A DNA stretch of 64,000 nucleotides from Nocardioides ungokensis. GTDB taxonomy: Bacteria; Actinomycetota; Actinomycetes; Propionibacteriales; Nocardioidaceae. Under the pieces are notes generated by a model that saw only the letters and a list, made by a program, of their open reading frames with translations, searched no databases and had not been told where the DNA came from. Positions 55,556 through 64,000 of this stretch are shown here, piece by piece. The position numbers and the translations under genes are program-made. Position 1 is the stretch's first letter, and each line of letters begins with the position of its first letter. The DNA lies in assembly GCF_013466985.1 (NCBI RefSeq), contig NZ_CP059164.1:3357001-3421000 (forward strand). Reading direction: 5' to 3'.

Positions 55556-56990
55556 TCAGATCTCCTTCTCGGAGCGGTCGCCCGCCCAGTCGGTGTGGAA
55601 GGTGCCCTCGCGGTCGACGCGCTGATAGGTGTGCGCACCGAAGTCGTCGCGCAGGACCTGGATGAGCGCCGCGGGCAGGCGCTCGCGTCGCAGGCCGTCG
55701 AAGTAGGCCAGCGAGGAGGAGAACGCCGGGGTCGGGACCCCGGCCCGGGCCGCGAGGGCCACCACGCGCCGCCACGCACCGGCCCCCTCGTTGACCGCAC
55801 CGGCGAAGTACTCCGCGGTCAGCAGCGTGGTCAGGTCCGGCTCCTCGGCGTACGCCTCACGGATCCGGTCGAGGAACTGGGCGCGGATGATGCACCCGCC
55901 CCGCCAGATGGTCGCCATGGCACCCAGGTCGACGCCCCACTCGTGCTCCCGGCTCCCAGCGGCCATCTGGTCGAAGCCCTGCGCATAGGCCACCACCTTC
56001 GAGGCGTAGAGCGCGGCGCGCACGTCGTCGACGAAGGCGGCGCGGTCGCCCAGGTCCACCGGCTCGGGATCAGTCGTGAACACCTGACGTGCCGCCGCGC
56101 GCTGCTCCGTGTGCCCCGACAGGCTGCGCGCGAACGTCGCCTCGGCGATCCCGGTGACCGGCACTCCCAGGTCCAGGGCGCTCTGCACCGTCCAGCGTCC
56201 GGTGCCCTTCTGCTCGGCCGCGTCCCGTACGACGTCGACGAACGGCGTCCCGTCGGGGTCGGTGTGCGTCAGCACGTCGGCGGTGATCTCGATCAGGAAC
56301 GACTCGAGGTCCCCGTCGTTCCAGTCCCGGAAGACCCCGGCGATCTCCTCCGGCGAGAGTCCGGCCACGCTGCGGAGAAGGTCGTAGGACTCGGCGATCA
56401 GCTGCATGTCGGCGTACTCGATGCCGTTGTGCACCATCTTGACGAAGTGCCCGGCGCCGCCCGGCCCGACGTGGGTGCAACAGGGTGTGCCATCGACCTG
56501 CGCGGCGATGCCCTCGAGGATGGGCCCGAGGCGTTCGTAGGCCAGGTCGGAGCCGCCCACCATGATCGAGGGACCGTGCAGGGCTCCCTCCTCCCCCGGA
56601 GACACCGGCGCCGACGAAGTGCAGGCCGCGCTCGGCGAGTGCCTGCTCGCGGCGCACGGTGTCGACGAAGTGCGCGTTGCCGGCGTCGACGACGATGTCC
56701 CCCTGGTCGAGCAGCGGGACGAGCTCGTCGATGACCGCGTCGGTCGCCTCCCCGGCCTTGACCATCACGATGATCGCCCGCGGCCGCTCGATGGCGGCGA
56801 CGAAGCCTGCCAGCGACTCCGAGCCGACGAAGTCACCCTCGGAGCCGAACTCCTCGATCAGCGCGGTCGTCCTCGAGGCTGTCCGGTTGTGCACGGCGAT
56901 GCGGTGGCCGTGCCTGGCGATGTTGCGGGCCAGGTTGCGCCCCATCACCGCCAGCCCGGTCAGTCCGATGGTGGCGAGCTCCTCAGGCAC
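55556..56990 (-). CDS. gnd: 6-phosphogluconate dehydrogenase (decarboxylating), frameshifted
   Basis: Converts 6-phosphogluconate to ribulose 5-phosphate with NADP+ reduction in the pentose phosphate pathway. The N-terminal Rossmann region reads IGLTGLAVMGRNLARNIARH; the substrate motif is VSGGEEGALHGPSIMVGG, and the second domain has FVKMVHNGIEYADMQLIAES and TIWRGGCIIRAQFL. Two bases are missing in the run 56593-56597; adding them restores VSGGEEGA and gives 1437 nt (478 residues). GTG 56990 has AGAGGA upstream. Upstream 72 bp is the FAD-Rieske gene on the same strand. Confidence 0.95.
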
Positions 56991-57062
56991 ACGCGGTCCT
57001 CTCGTCGGTGGCTCGGGCCTCTGGCGACAACCAGCTCGGGTGCGGGACATCCACCGGTTTGA

Positions 57063-58554
57063 TCAGTCCCTCACCCGCGTCAGGGAGCAGGTGGCCGGCC
57101 CCTCGAGGAGCGCGCCGTCCTTGTCGAAGCGAGAGCCGTGCAGCGGGCAGTCCCAGCTGTGCTCGGCGTCGTTCCAGCGCAGCACCCCGCCGAGGTGGGG
57201 GCACACGGCCGGGACCCGGCGGACGACCCCGTCGACCGTGGAGACGCCGGTGGGCAGGCCGACATGGTCGAGGCGCACCTCGCCCTTGCCCTCGGCCGGC
57301 GCGCGGCCTCCGGGGCGCGTCAGCGGCGACAGCCAGCCGCGCGTCATCTCGAAACCGACCTCGGCGTTCAGCAGTGCGGCCTGGGGTACGCCGCGCAGCC
57401 ACGCCGCCGACCAGCTGTCCAGGACGGCCGCCCACTCGGTGTGGCCGTCGAGCAGCCTGCTGCTCAGCGCCAGGGCCGCGGCGACGCCGTTGGTCATCCC
57501 CCACTTCGCGTAGCCCCCGGCGACCATGAGGTCGGACCGGCCGGGCACGAGCGGGCCGACGAACGGCAGGGCGTGACTTGTCACGTAGTCCTGGGCCGAC
57601 CAGGTGTGGGTCAGCTCGGCACCCGGGAAGTGCTGCCTGGTCCAGGCGACCAGGTCGTCGATGCGGGCCCGGGGCGAGGACGCCCGGCCGGTGCCGTGCC
57701 CGTTGCCGCCGACCAGGAGCAGCGGCCCGTCCGGACCGGGCGCGTCTCGCAGGGAACGGGAGGGAGAGTCCGCCGAGAGGTACATCCCCGCGACGGTCGG
57801 CTCGGCACCGGCGAAAGCGAGACAGTAGGACCGCTCGGCGCTGGCGCGAGCGAAGAAGCCGCCCCGGTCGAGGATCGGCATGTTGGTCGCGACGACCACG
57901 GTGTGCGCCGTGGCCGTGCCGGTCTCGGCCGTCACGATGACCGGCCCGCGGCCGGTGACGCGGCGTACGCGCGCGCCCTCCACGAGGGTTCCGCCGTGCG
58001 ACCGGAAGTCGGCAGCGAGCGCGCCCAGGAGCTCCATCGGGTCGAGCTGGTCTGGTCGGGGAGCAGCACCGCTCCCCTGGTCTCGAACGGCAGCTCTGGC
58101 GTGTCCACCCAGGTCACGGGCAGGCCGGCTCCCCGCGCGACGGCGAGCTCGTGCCGGGCAGCGCGCTCCCCGGTCGCGCTGGTCGCATGGGTGTACGCCG
58201 GCCGCTTCTGCAGCGCGACCCCGTGCTCCTCGCAGTACCGGTCGACCCACGCCTGGGCCTCGGTGTTCGCGCGGACGTACTGCTGGACCGCCGCCTCGGA
58301 CTGGCGTCGCGCGAGCCGCGAGAGCTGGGTGCCCTGGAGCACGCTGACCTTGGCGGTGCTCCCGCCGGTGGTCCCGGCGCCGACCTCCCGGCCTCGACGA
58401 CGGCCACGGACTTCCCGGCGCGGGCCAGCAGTAGCCCCGTGGTCAGCCCCGTGATGCCGGCCCCGATGACGAGCACGTCCCAGTGGCCCTCGACGACACC
58501 GCGCTCCGGCGCCTCCCGGGCTTGCCGGTCACGCCACAGCGAGGTCAGCGTCAC
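57063..58554 (-). CDS. FAD-dependent oxidoreductase with C-terminal Rieske domain, two frameshifts
   Basis: About 497 residues after correction. N-terminal FAD site VLVIGAGITGLTTGLLLARA, a DAO-like oxidoreductase core with VAGGYAKWGMTNGVAAALAL, and a C-terminal Rieske 2Fe-2S domain with VCPHLGG and WDCPLHGSRFD (CxH...CxxH). The fusion lets the cluster exchange electrons with the flavin inside one protein. Single-base losses near 58384-58387 and at 58049-58050 break it. GTG 58554 overlaps the YihY stop (GTGA), so it is coupled to that gene. Substrate is unknown; related proteins act on glycine-betaine-like amines. Confidence 0.86.
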
Positions 58555-59711
58555 TGCCCGTCCTCGCCACGACCGTGGTGGAGCCGGATCGCACGCCCCT
58601 TCTCGATGTCCTTGCGCTGCTTCTTCTCGGCCTTGTGGATCTTTCGCGAGTCCCGGGGCGGCAGCTGGATGGTCTCCTCCGCCGGGATGCCGGCCAGCAG
58701 CTCGCGGCCGCGCTCGAGCTCGGCGTCGAGCTCGGCGCCGAACAGCAGCGCGAGGTTGGTGATCCACAGCCACAGCAGGAAGACGATGACGCCGGCCAGC
58801 GAGCCGTAGGTCTTGTCGTAGGAGGAGAACTGCGAGACGTACAGCCCGAACGCCGCCGAGAGCAGCACCCACGCCACGATCGCGACGCCGGCGCCGACGC
58901 TGATCCAGCGGAAGCGCGGGTGGCGGACATTGGGGGTGGCCCAGTAGAGGATCGCCACGATCAGCGCGACGACCAGCAGGAGCACCGGCCACTTGGCGAT
59001 GTCCCAGATCGTCACAGCCAGCGAGCCGACGCCGATGGCGTTGCCGACGGCCGTGGCAACCGGGCCCGAGACCACGAGGCTGACCAGCGTGATCGCGGCG
59101 AGCACCACCAGCAGTGCGGTGACCAGCAGCATCGCGGGGCGCAGCTTCCAGACGGGGCGGCCCTCGCCGATCTCGTACATCCGGTTCATGGCGCGTCCGA
59201 ACGCACCGACGTAGCCCGAGGCGGACCAGAGCGCACCGAGGAGGCCGAGCACGAAGGCGAACCCGACGCCGGCGTTGCCGCTCAGGCTGATCAGGGTCGG
59301 CCTGAGGGTACTGGCCACGGAGCCGGCTCCGATGTCGCTGAGGATCTTCAGCAGCGTGTCGACCGAGTCCTGACCCTGCCCGACCAGCCCGACCAGCGAC
59401 AGCAGGGCGATGGCAGCGGGAAACATCGCCAGGACGGCGTAGTAGGTCAGCGCCGCGGCCATGTCAGTGCACTCGTCCTTGGAGAACTCGCGCAGCGTCT
59501 TGCGCAGCACGTAGAACCACGAGCGCTTGGACAGCTTCATCGGGGAGGCCGGCCCACGCTCGTCGTCGAGCGTCTCCTGCTGCAGGCGCTCCTCGGTCGC
59601 TCGGTCCTCGGTCGTCCGGTCCTCGGTCGTCCGGTCATCGGCCGGGCGGTCATCGGCGGGGCGGCGGTCCTCGGCGGGCTCGCGAGTGTCCAGGTGTCGG
59701 GGGCTGCTCAT
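58551..59711 (-). CDS. YihY/BrkB family membrane protein with acidic repeat N-terminus
   Basis: 386 residues with six transmembrane helices: FSKDECTDMAAALTYYAVLA is the family signature, then LVGLVGQGQDS and GAFGRAMNRMYEIGEGRP. The role of the family is uncertain (once called RNase BN). The first 50 residues are charged and consist of repeating RPADDRPADDR and RTTEDRTTEDR units encoded by direct repeats at about 59590-59690. A basic tail (KIHKAEKKQRKDIEKGRA) closes the protein. ATG 59711 is chosen over 59744. Its stop overlaps the FAD-Rieske start. Confidence 0.88.
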   Translation of the reverse strand: MSSPRHLDTREPAEDRRPADDRPADDRTTEDRTTEDRATEERLQQETLDDERGPASPMKLSKRSWFYVLRKTLREFSKDECTDMAAALTYYAVLAMFPAAIALLSLVGLVGQGQDSVDTLLKILSDIGAGSVASTLRPTLISLSGNAGVGFAFVLGLLGALWSASGYVGAFGRAMNRMYEIGEGRPVWKLRPAMLLVTALLVVLAAITLVSLVVSGPVATAVGNAIGVGSLAVTIWDIAKWPVLLLVVALIVAILYWATPNVRHPRFRWISVGAGVAIVAWVLLSAAFGLYVSQFSSYDKTYGSLAGVIVFLLWLWITNLALLFGAELDAELERGRELLAGIPAEETIQLPPRDSRKIHKAEKKQRKDIEKGRAIRLHHGRGEDGQ

Positions 59712-59768
59712 GCCCGACCCGTACCCGCGCGGGCGGTGAGTCATACCACCCGGGGATCGGAGCGGTGG

Positions 59769-61361
59769 TCACGGTCCGCGCAGCGTGAGGCGGCGCACCC
59801 GCGCATGAGCCAGTGCGGCGCGCGCGGCGTTGCGCCCCGCGGCGCCGTGGACCCCGCCACCCGGATGGGCGGAGGACGAGCCGAGGTAGAGGCCGCGGAC
59901 CGGCGTCTCCGCCCGTCCCAGGCCGGGGACGGGCCGGAGGACCAGCTGCTGGTGCAGCTGCGCGGTGCCTCCGTCCAGGGCGCCGCCGATCAGGTTGGCG
60001 TCCCGGGCCTCCAGCTCGCGGGGGCCCAGGACCCGGCGGGCCAGGACCCGTGCTCCGAAGCCGGGGGCGAGCTGCTCGATCCGGGCCTGGACCCGGTCCG
60101 CGAAATGCTGGCAGTCCGTCTCGTCCCACACCCCGCGGACGCTGCCGTCCCCCGCGTCACCGATGGTCTCCTGGGGGACGTGGGTGTAGGCCCACACCGA
60201 CTCGGTGCCGGACGGCGACCGGGTCGGGTCCGTGGTCGTCATCTGGCCGGCGAGCAGGAAGGGCGCCGCCGGGACGTAACCGGCGGTGACCTGGCCGAGC
60301 GTGACGCTCATCTGCTCCACCGAGTCCGCGACGTGGAAGGTGCCCGGCGCGTGCGCGGGCTCGCTCGCCCACGGGATCGGCCCGTCGAGCGCCCAGTCGA
60401 CCTTCACCGTGCCCGGGCCCATCCGGAAGCTGCGCATCGAGCGCAGCGTCCGCTCGGGCAGGTCGTCGGCGGACACCAGTCGCCCGTAGAGGTGCGGCGC
60501 CGCGACATCGGCGACCACGGCGTGGCGGGCGGCGATCGGCTCGCCGTCCTTCGCCCGTACGCCGACCGCGCGGCCGCCACGTACGACGACCTCGGCGACC
60601 TCGACCCCGCAGCGGATGTCGCCCCCGAGCGCGCCGAAGCGTCGGGCCAGCGCCCGGGAGAGCTCGCCGGCACCGCCCTCGGGCACCGGGAAGCCGACGG
60701 TCTGGCCGAGCATGCTCATCAGGATGCCCATCAGGCCGGACCCGGGGGCGTCGAGCGGGATGTCGGCGTGGCCGGCGTTGCCGGCCAGCAGGAGGCGCGG
60801 CCCCTCGCCGCCGAACCGGCCGCGGCCGAGGTCGACCGCGGGGGTGAGCAGGGTCTTGACGAACTCGAGCCCCCCCACGCGCGGCAGCCGGGCCAGGACC
60901 CCCATCCCCTCGCGGACCGGTGGGAACGGCGAGAGCATCGCCCCCAGGACCCGGTCCCCCACGTGGTCCCACTCCAGGCACAGCCGCAGCCAGGCATCGC
61001 CGTCGCCGGGGTGCTGCTCGTCGAGGAGGGACGCGGTCAGCTCACGGTCGCGGTGCAACAACGCCCAGGACCCGTCGGGCCGGGGGTGGCCGAGCACCGC
61101 AGGAGCGTGGCGCCACACCACGCCGTACCGCTCGAGGTCGAGGTCCAGCAGCGCCGGGGAGGCCGCCGCCAGGGGATAGAACGAGCTGAAGGTGTCGTGC
61201 ACGAAGTCCGGGTGCACGTCCCGGGCGCTGCGCACCGCGCCCCCGACCTCGGGCTGGGCCTCGAGGACGAGGACTGACCAGCCGGCGTCGGCGAGGTGGT
61301 TGGCGGCCGAGAGCCCGTTGGGCCCGGCCCCCACCACGACCGCGTCGTACTCACGCCCCAC
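59769..61361 (-). CDS. FAD-dependent oxidoreductase, PYROXD2/phytoene-desaturase-like (second copy)
   Basis: 530 residues: FAD motif YDAVVVGAGPNGLSAANHLA, typical mid-region LFHRDRELTASL-like substrate segment, and C-terminal LYLGSSSAHPGGGVHGAAGR. Similar architecture to the protein at 48597 but not closely alike at the ends. Function unknown. GTG 61361 lies 9 nt after the SRPBCC stop, so the two form an operon; the lipid-binding fold of the neighbour suggests a hydrophobic substrate. YihY follows 57 bp downstream. Confidence 0.86.
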   Translation of the reverse strand: MGREYDAVVVGAGPNGLSAANHLADAGWSVLVLEAQPEVGGAVRSARDVHPDFVHDTFSSFYPLAAASPALLDLDLERYGVVWRHAPAVLGHPRPDGSWALLHRDRELTASLLDEQHPGDGDAWLRLCLEWDHVGDRVLGAMLSPFPPVREGMGVLARLPRVGGLEFVKTLLTPAVDLGRGRFGGEGPRLLLAGNAGHADIPLDAPGSGLMGILMSMLGQTVGFPVPEGGAGELSRALARRFGALGGDIRCGVEVAEVVVRGGRAVGVRAKDGEPIAARHAVVADVAAPHLYGRLVSADDLPERTLRSMRSFRMGPGTVKVDWALDGPIPWASEPAHAPGTFHVADSVEQMSVTLGQVTAGYVPAAPFLLAGQMTTTDPTRSPSGTESVWAYTHVPQETIGDAGDGSVRGVWDETDCQHFADRVQARIEQLAPGFGARVLARRVLGPRELEARDANLIGGALDGGTAQLHQQLVLRPVPGLGRAETPVRGLYLGSSSAHPGGGVHGAAGRNAARAALAHARVRRLTLRGP

Positions 61362-61370
61362 GGTGGCGGC

Positions 61371-61820
61371 TCATGCCTCGGCGGGAGCGGCGCGGCGCTC
61401 GGCGAGGAACGCCAGCCGGCGGAGGCTCTCGGTGTTGCGCCAGGTGATCAGCGGAGCGCGGACCGGCTTCGGGACCAGCCGCGCGGGGCCCGCGGTGATG
61501 TCCTCGACCATCTCCACCTCGGTGCCGCCCGAGACCGCGGTCAGCCGGAGCTCGACGTCAGCCTCGCCCGGCGGCCAGCCGCGCGCACGGAGCTTGAGCC
61601 GGCGCTCCGGCTCGCACTCCAGCACCTCGGTGTCGTCGTCGAGCACCATCGGCCAGACGCCCACCGAGTGGTGGATCCTGGAGCCGACGGAGGGCCACCC
61701 GTCGTCGACCTCGCGCATCCGGGTCGCCCCGACGACCCACAGCGGGTAGAGCCAGCCGTCGGCCAGCACCGCCCAGACCCGGTCGGGCGTGGTCTTGATG
61801 ACGCGCACGTTGCGGCTCAT
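61371..61820 (-). CDS. SRPBCC family protein (START-like lipid-binding fold)
   Basis: 149 residues with the helix-grip pattern: VRVIKTTPDRVWAVLADGWL, WVVGATRMREVDDGWP, ELRLTAVSGGTEVEMVEDIT. Such proteins bind lipids or polyketides, or act as cyclases. TACGTT ends 6 nt before the ATG. The stop lies 9 nt before the flavoprotein start, so the pair is probably cotranscribed. Confidence 0.85.
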   Translation of the reverse strand: MSRNVRVIKTTPDRVWAVLADGWLYPLWVVGATRMREVDDGWPSVGSRIHHSVGVWPMVLDDDTEVLECEPERRLKLRARGWPPGEADVELRLTAVSGGTEVEMVEDITAGPARLVPKPVRAPLITWRNTESLRRLAFLAERRAAPAEA

Positions 61821-61826
61821 GGCCCG

Positions 61827-61832
61827 AACGTA
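61827..61832 (-). promoter_or_regulatory. -10 element for the SRPBCC gene (leaderless type)
   Basis: Minus-strand TACGTT ends 6 nt before ATG 61820. Confidence 0.5.
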
Positions 61833-61950
61833 CCCACGTCACCCTGGGTCGAACGTCCGCCTCCTCGCGGCCGTCACCGTAGGCTGGAGGCAACCACCTG
61901 CCCCCGGGCTCCGCCGGAGCCCACGCCGGGCGGGCCGAGAGGCGGACGTC

Positions 61951-62490
61951 ATGCCGACGTCGCAAGCATCCACCCCCACCCCCACCCTCACTGACGCTCG
62001 TCACGACGCCGCCGAGCACGGCGCCCTGCGCCTCGAGCTGGCCCACACCTTCGGGAACGGTCCGCTGGACGGCGCCTGGTGGCCCCACTCCTCCGACCTG
62101 CAGCAGGAGGTGGCCGACCTGGTCGATCACTTCCCCCGTGGCCGCATCGACCACCTGATCTACTCGCGGCCGGACTGGGCCGCGGCCGCCACGCGGGTCC
62201 GCACCGCGCGCGGCAGCATCAAGATCGGCTCGTTCCCGCGCGACGACACGCACGTGGTGCTGCTCAAGCTCGCCTCGCGACAGGTCGTCCGGCTGCTCGT
62301 CGTCCCGCCGGGCACCGACGTGGCGAGCGCCCACCTGATGCTGCACCGGGCCTCCGAGCCGGACAACCTCGCCGACGCGGCCGAGCTCCTCCGCAACAGC
62401 GCGGAGGACCAGACCGCCCCGGCCGACATCTGGTCCGACAACGGCGGCAACTACTGGGGTCCCGACCCGGTCGCGCCCTCCCAGCGTTGA
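61951..62490 (+). CDS. DUF5994 family protein
   Basis: 179 residues. Family features are LELAHTFGNGPLDGAWWPHS near the start, the RIDHLIYSRPDWAAAA strand and VVRLLVVPPGTD. Function is unknown. ATG 61951 is chosen because the family core begins shortly after; the frame continues upstream to 61789 in the divergent gene's region. Tail-to-tail with the penicillin acylase gene, 6 bp apart. Confidence 0.78.
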   Translation: MPTSQASTPTPTLTDARHDAAEHGALRLELAHTFGNGPLDGAWWPHSSDLQQEVADLVDHFPRGRIDHLIYSRPDWAAAATRVRTARGSIKIGSFPRDDTHVVLLKLASRQVVRLLVVPPGTDVASAHLMLHRASEPDNLADAAELLRNSAEDQTAPADIWSDNGGNYWGPDPVAPSQR

Positions 62491-62496
62491 GTCGCG

Positions 62497-63999
62497 TCAG
62501 CGGCTGCGGACGACCTCCGTGGTGACGGCGTGGCGACGCACCTGGGCCGGGGTGAAGGCGAAGCGGACCCACTTCTTCTCGGCGAAGAGCCGGGTCTGGT
62601 CGCTCGACCACGGCGAGCGCGGGTTCTCCGACTGTCCGTAGGTCAGGATCGTCCGCGCGCTCACCCGGCCTCCGGAGAGGAACGCGATCGCCTGGATGTG
62701 CGAGGAGCCGTAGGTCACCGGCCGGTAGTGGTCGGTGTTGTCCTTGGCCCAGCGCGAGGCGAGCGCGTTGGCGTTTCCGGCCGCGTCGCCCGTGCCGCCC
62801 CCGAGCGGGATCGGCGGGGCACCGCGGTCGCCGGCCACCTGCAGCGAGCCCCATCGTGCGTCGAACGGGATGTGCTTGGCCCGCAGCGCCGCGATCGCGT
62901 CCGACATCGCCTGGACCAGCTGCGGGTTGGCGGTGTTCAGGTCGCGCGGGGTGTTCAGCGGGTCGTTCGGGTCGAACGGCGTCAGCCACACGCCCTGGTC
63001 GGGCAGCCGCGAGATGAACTCCTCGAAGATGGCGTAGCCGCGTGAGTCCGCGTCGGAGTGCCCGTCCCAGTCGTGCAGCGCCGTGCAGGCCTCGGTCTCG
63101 CCGGTCTCGTCGCACAGGGTGTCGAGGTCCCCGTTGGCGCGCATCACCTCGCCGGCCATCACCCGGTTCTCGTGCTCGTGGCCGCGCAGGCTGGCGGGCG
63201 ACTCCTTCTTGCCCTTCGCCAGCCGGTCCAGCACGTAGTGGGAGACCATCCGGGTGCGCATCGTCCGCTCGCAGCGCTCGCAGCCGATGATCCCGGCGTA
63301 GCCCTCGAGCGGCTGCTTCGGGTTGGGCAGCCAGTAGGAGTCGTTGGCGTTCATCACCCAGTCACGACGGATCTCCGACGGCAGGTTCCCGGGCCCGAAG
63401 ATGCCGGGGCGCTCGGCGTCGGCGTCGGTGCCCCACGCGCACGAGGAGTCGGCGAGGGTGCCGTCGAATCCGGGCAGTCCGGCGAGCTGGTCGAGGACCC
63501 GCCCGGTCGGCGTCATGCACTGCTGGGCCAGGGCGTCGGGCACGTTGGGCACGACCGAGTGGTCGGCGTACAGCACGTCGCCGTGGCGGTCTGCGGCCGT
63601 CGTGTTGACCCACGGCATCCCGCCGCCGGCGTCCTGCCGCCTCAGCAGGTCGCGGACGTCGTGCGCCTTGCCCATGTCGAGGAAGGTGTCGATCGTGCGC
63701 AGCTGCTCGGCGTTGGCGTCGCGGATCGCCCAGATGCTCGCCGGCGACCACGGCATGAGCAGGTCCGGCGCGTCGATGACGTAGCCCTGCGGGGTGCGGT
63801 AGAGGTCCTCCTTGGCCGTGCCCAGCGAGCCGTCCTTCCTCCGAACGGTCACCGTCACGTGGCGGTGCTCGAGGTCCTGCGGGCCCGCATCGGTGGTGTA
63901 CGACGTGGGGCCGGTCGCGTGGTACTCGTACGGCGTGAACCGGTAGGCCGTGGAGACCGTGTGGCTCCACGCCACGTCCTTGTTCCAGCCGATGTTGAC
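62497..63999 (-). CDS. Penicillin acylase family protein, C-terminal part
   Basis: About 500 residues of the large (beta) chain of an N-terminal nucleophile hydrolase that cleaves amides such as beta-lactam side chains or acyl-homoserine lactones. The frame is open to the window edge, where NIGWNKDVAWSHTVST, a conserved acylase stretch, is read. Other family segments are MPWVNTTAADRHGDVLYADH and LPSEIRRDWVMNANDSYWLP. The small chain, the linker and the nucleophilic Ser at the beta-chain start lie beyond 64000. It ends VVRSR, convergent with the DUF5994 gene. Usually exported and self-processed. Confidence 0.9.
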   Translation of the reverse strand, partial: VNIGWNKDVAWSHTVSTAYRFTPYEYHATGPTSYTTDAGPQDLEHRHVTVTVRRKDGSLGTAKEDLYRTPQGYVIDAPDLLMPWSPASIWAIRDANAEQLRTIDTFLDMGKAHDVRDLLRRQDAGGGMPWVNTTAADRHGDVLYADHSVVPNVPDALAQQCMTPTGRVLDQLAGLPGFDGTLADSSCAWGTDADAERPGIFGPGNLPSEIRRDWVMNANDSYWLPNPKQPLEGYAGIIGCERCERTMRTRMVSHYVLDRLAKGKKESPASLRGHEHENRVMAGEVMRANGDLDTLCDETGETEACTALHDWDGHSDADSRGYAIFEEFISRLPDQGVWLTPFDPNDPLNTPRDLNTANPQLVQAMSDAIAALRAKHIPFDARWGSLQVAGDRGAPPIPLGGGTGDAAGNANALASRWAKDNTDHYRPVTYGSSHIQAIAFLSGGRVSARTILTYGQSENPRSPWSSDQTRLFAEKKWVRFAFTPAQVRRHAVTTEVVRSR

Positions 64000-64000
64000 C

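Noticed and set aside
59590..59690. Direct repeats resembling a tandem array
   Set aside because: They encode the charged ADDR/TEDR units of YihY in frame; no spacers of constant length and no cas genes, so not CRISPR.

Overview
The window is about 64 kb of very GC-rich DNA with dense genes, many 1-4 nt start/stop overlaps, GTG starts and actinobacterial families (DUF5130, DUF5994, tandem dynamin-like GTPases, PrsW, SpoIIE-type phosphatases). Gene content and style point to a Nocardioides-like member of the Nocardioidaceae; this is inference from recognition, not a database match. I see no phage, transposon, integrase or CRISPR array. It reads as chromosomal backbone with a few accessory operons.

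Layout. 1-5.7 kb: 3' end of pepN, a small membrane protein with DUF5130, MscS channel, OsmC, truncated haemoglobin, acidic secreted protein. 5.7-12.6 kb: membrane protein/ECF sigma pair, double-hotdog thioesterase, TetR regulator divergent from a small membrane protein across two matching palindromes, thiolase, MarR, EttA. 12.6-19.4 kb: SSB, two dynamin-like GTPases, PrsW protease, divergent M24 peptidase. 19.4-27.4 kb: secreted GH3 protein, then a four-gene signalling operon (two SpoIIE-type phosphatases, a REC-PAS-PAS histidine kinase, a REC-HATPase protein). 27.4-34.9 kb: MFS and SulP transporters, ABC exporter, small secreted and membrane proteins, tRNA-Arg, LuxR-type regulator. 34.9-38.1 kb: overlapping operon of an acyl-CoA-dehydrogenase-like protein, a PIG-L/NodS-like fusion and a glycosyltransferase. 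38.2-42.6 kb: adenosine deaminase, DsbA-like and MauE-like redox pair, oligoribonuclease, tRNA-His, MarR-GNAT fusion. 42.6-50.3 kb: SF2 helicase with membrane segments, pirin, MASE1 histidine kinase, PYROXD2-like flavoprotein, tRNA-Lys. 50.5-55.6 kb: secreted protein, multi-PAS kinase, haem-oxygenase-like diiron protein with a CDGSH protein, methyltransferase. 55.6-64 kb: Gnd, FAD-Rieske protein, YihY, second PYROXD2-like flavoprotein, SRPBCC protein, DUF5994 protein, C-terminal part of a penicillin acylase.

Two themes run through the window. First, twelve protein genes are broken by one or two small indels, mostly in G or C runs. In every case the corrected length becomes a multiple of three and the family sequence continues, so I read these as assembly errors and annotate each gene as one CDS. 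Second, many genes carry a TAnnnT-like -10 hexamer ending 6-8 nt before the start codon with no Shine-Dalgarno sequence, the signature of leaderless transcripts; this also helps choose starts. The most interesting candidate systems are the SpoIIE/REC-HATPase operon, the ACAD/PIG-L-NodS/GT2 operon, the membrane-embedded SF2 helicase, the sigma factor with disordered Asp/His-rich envelope proteins, and the TetR twin operator.
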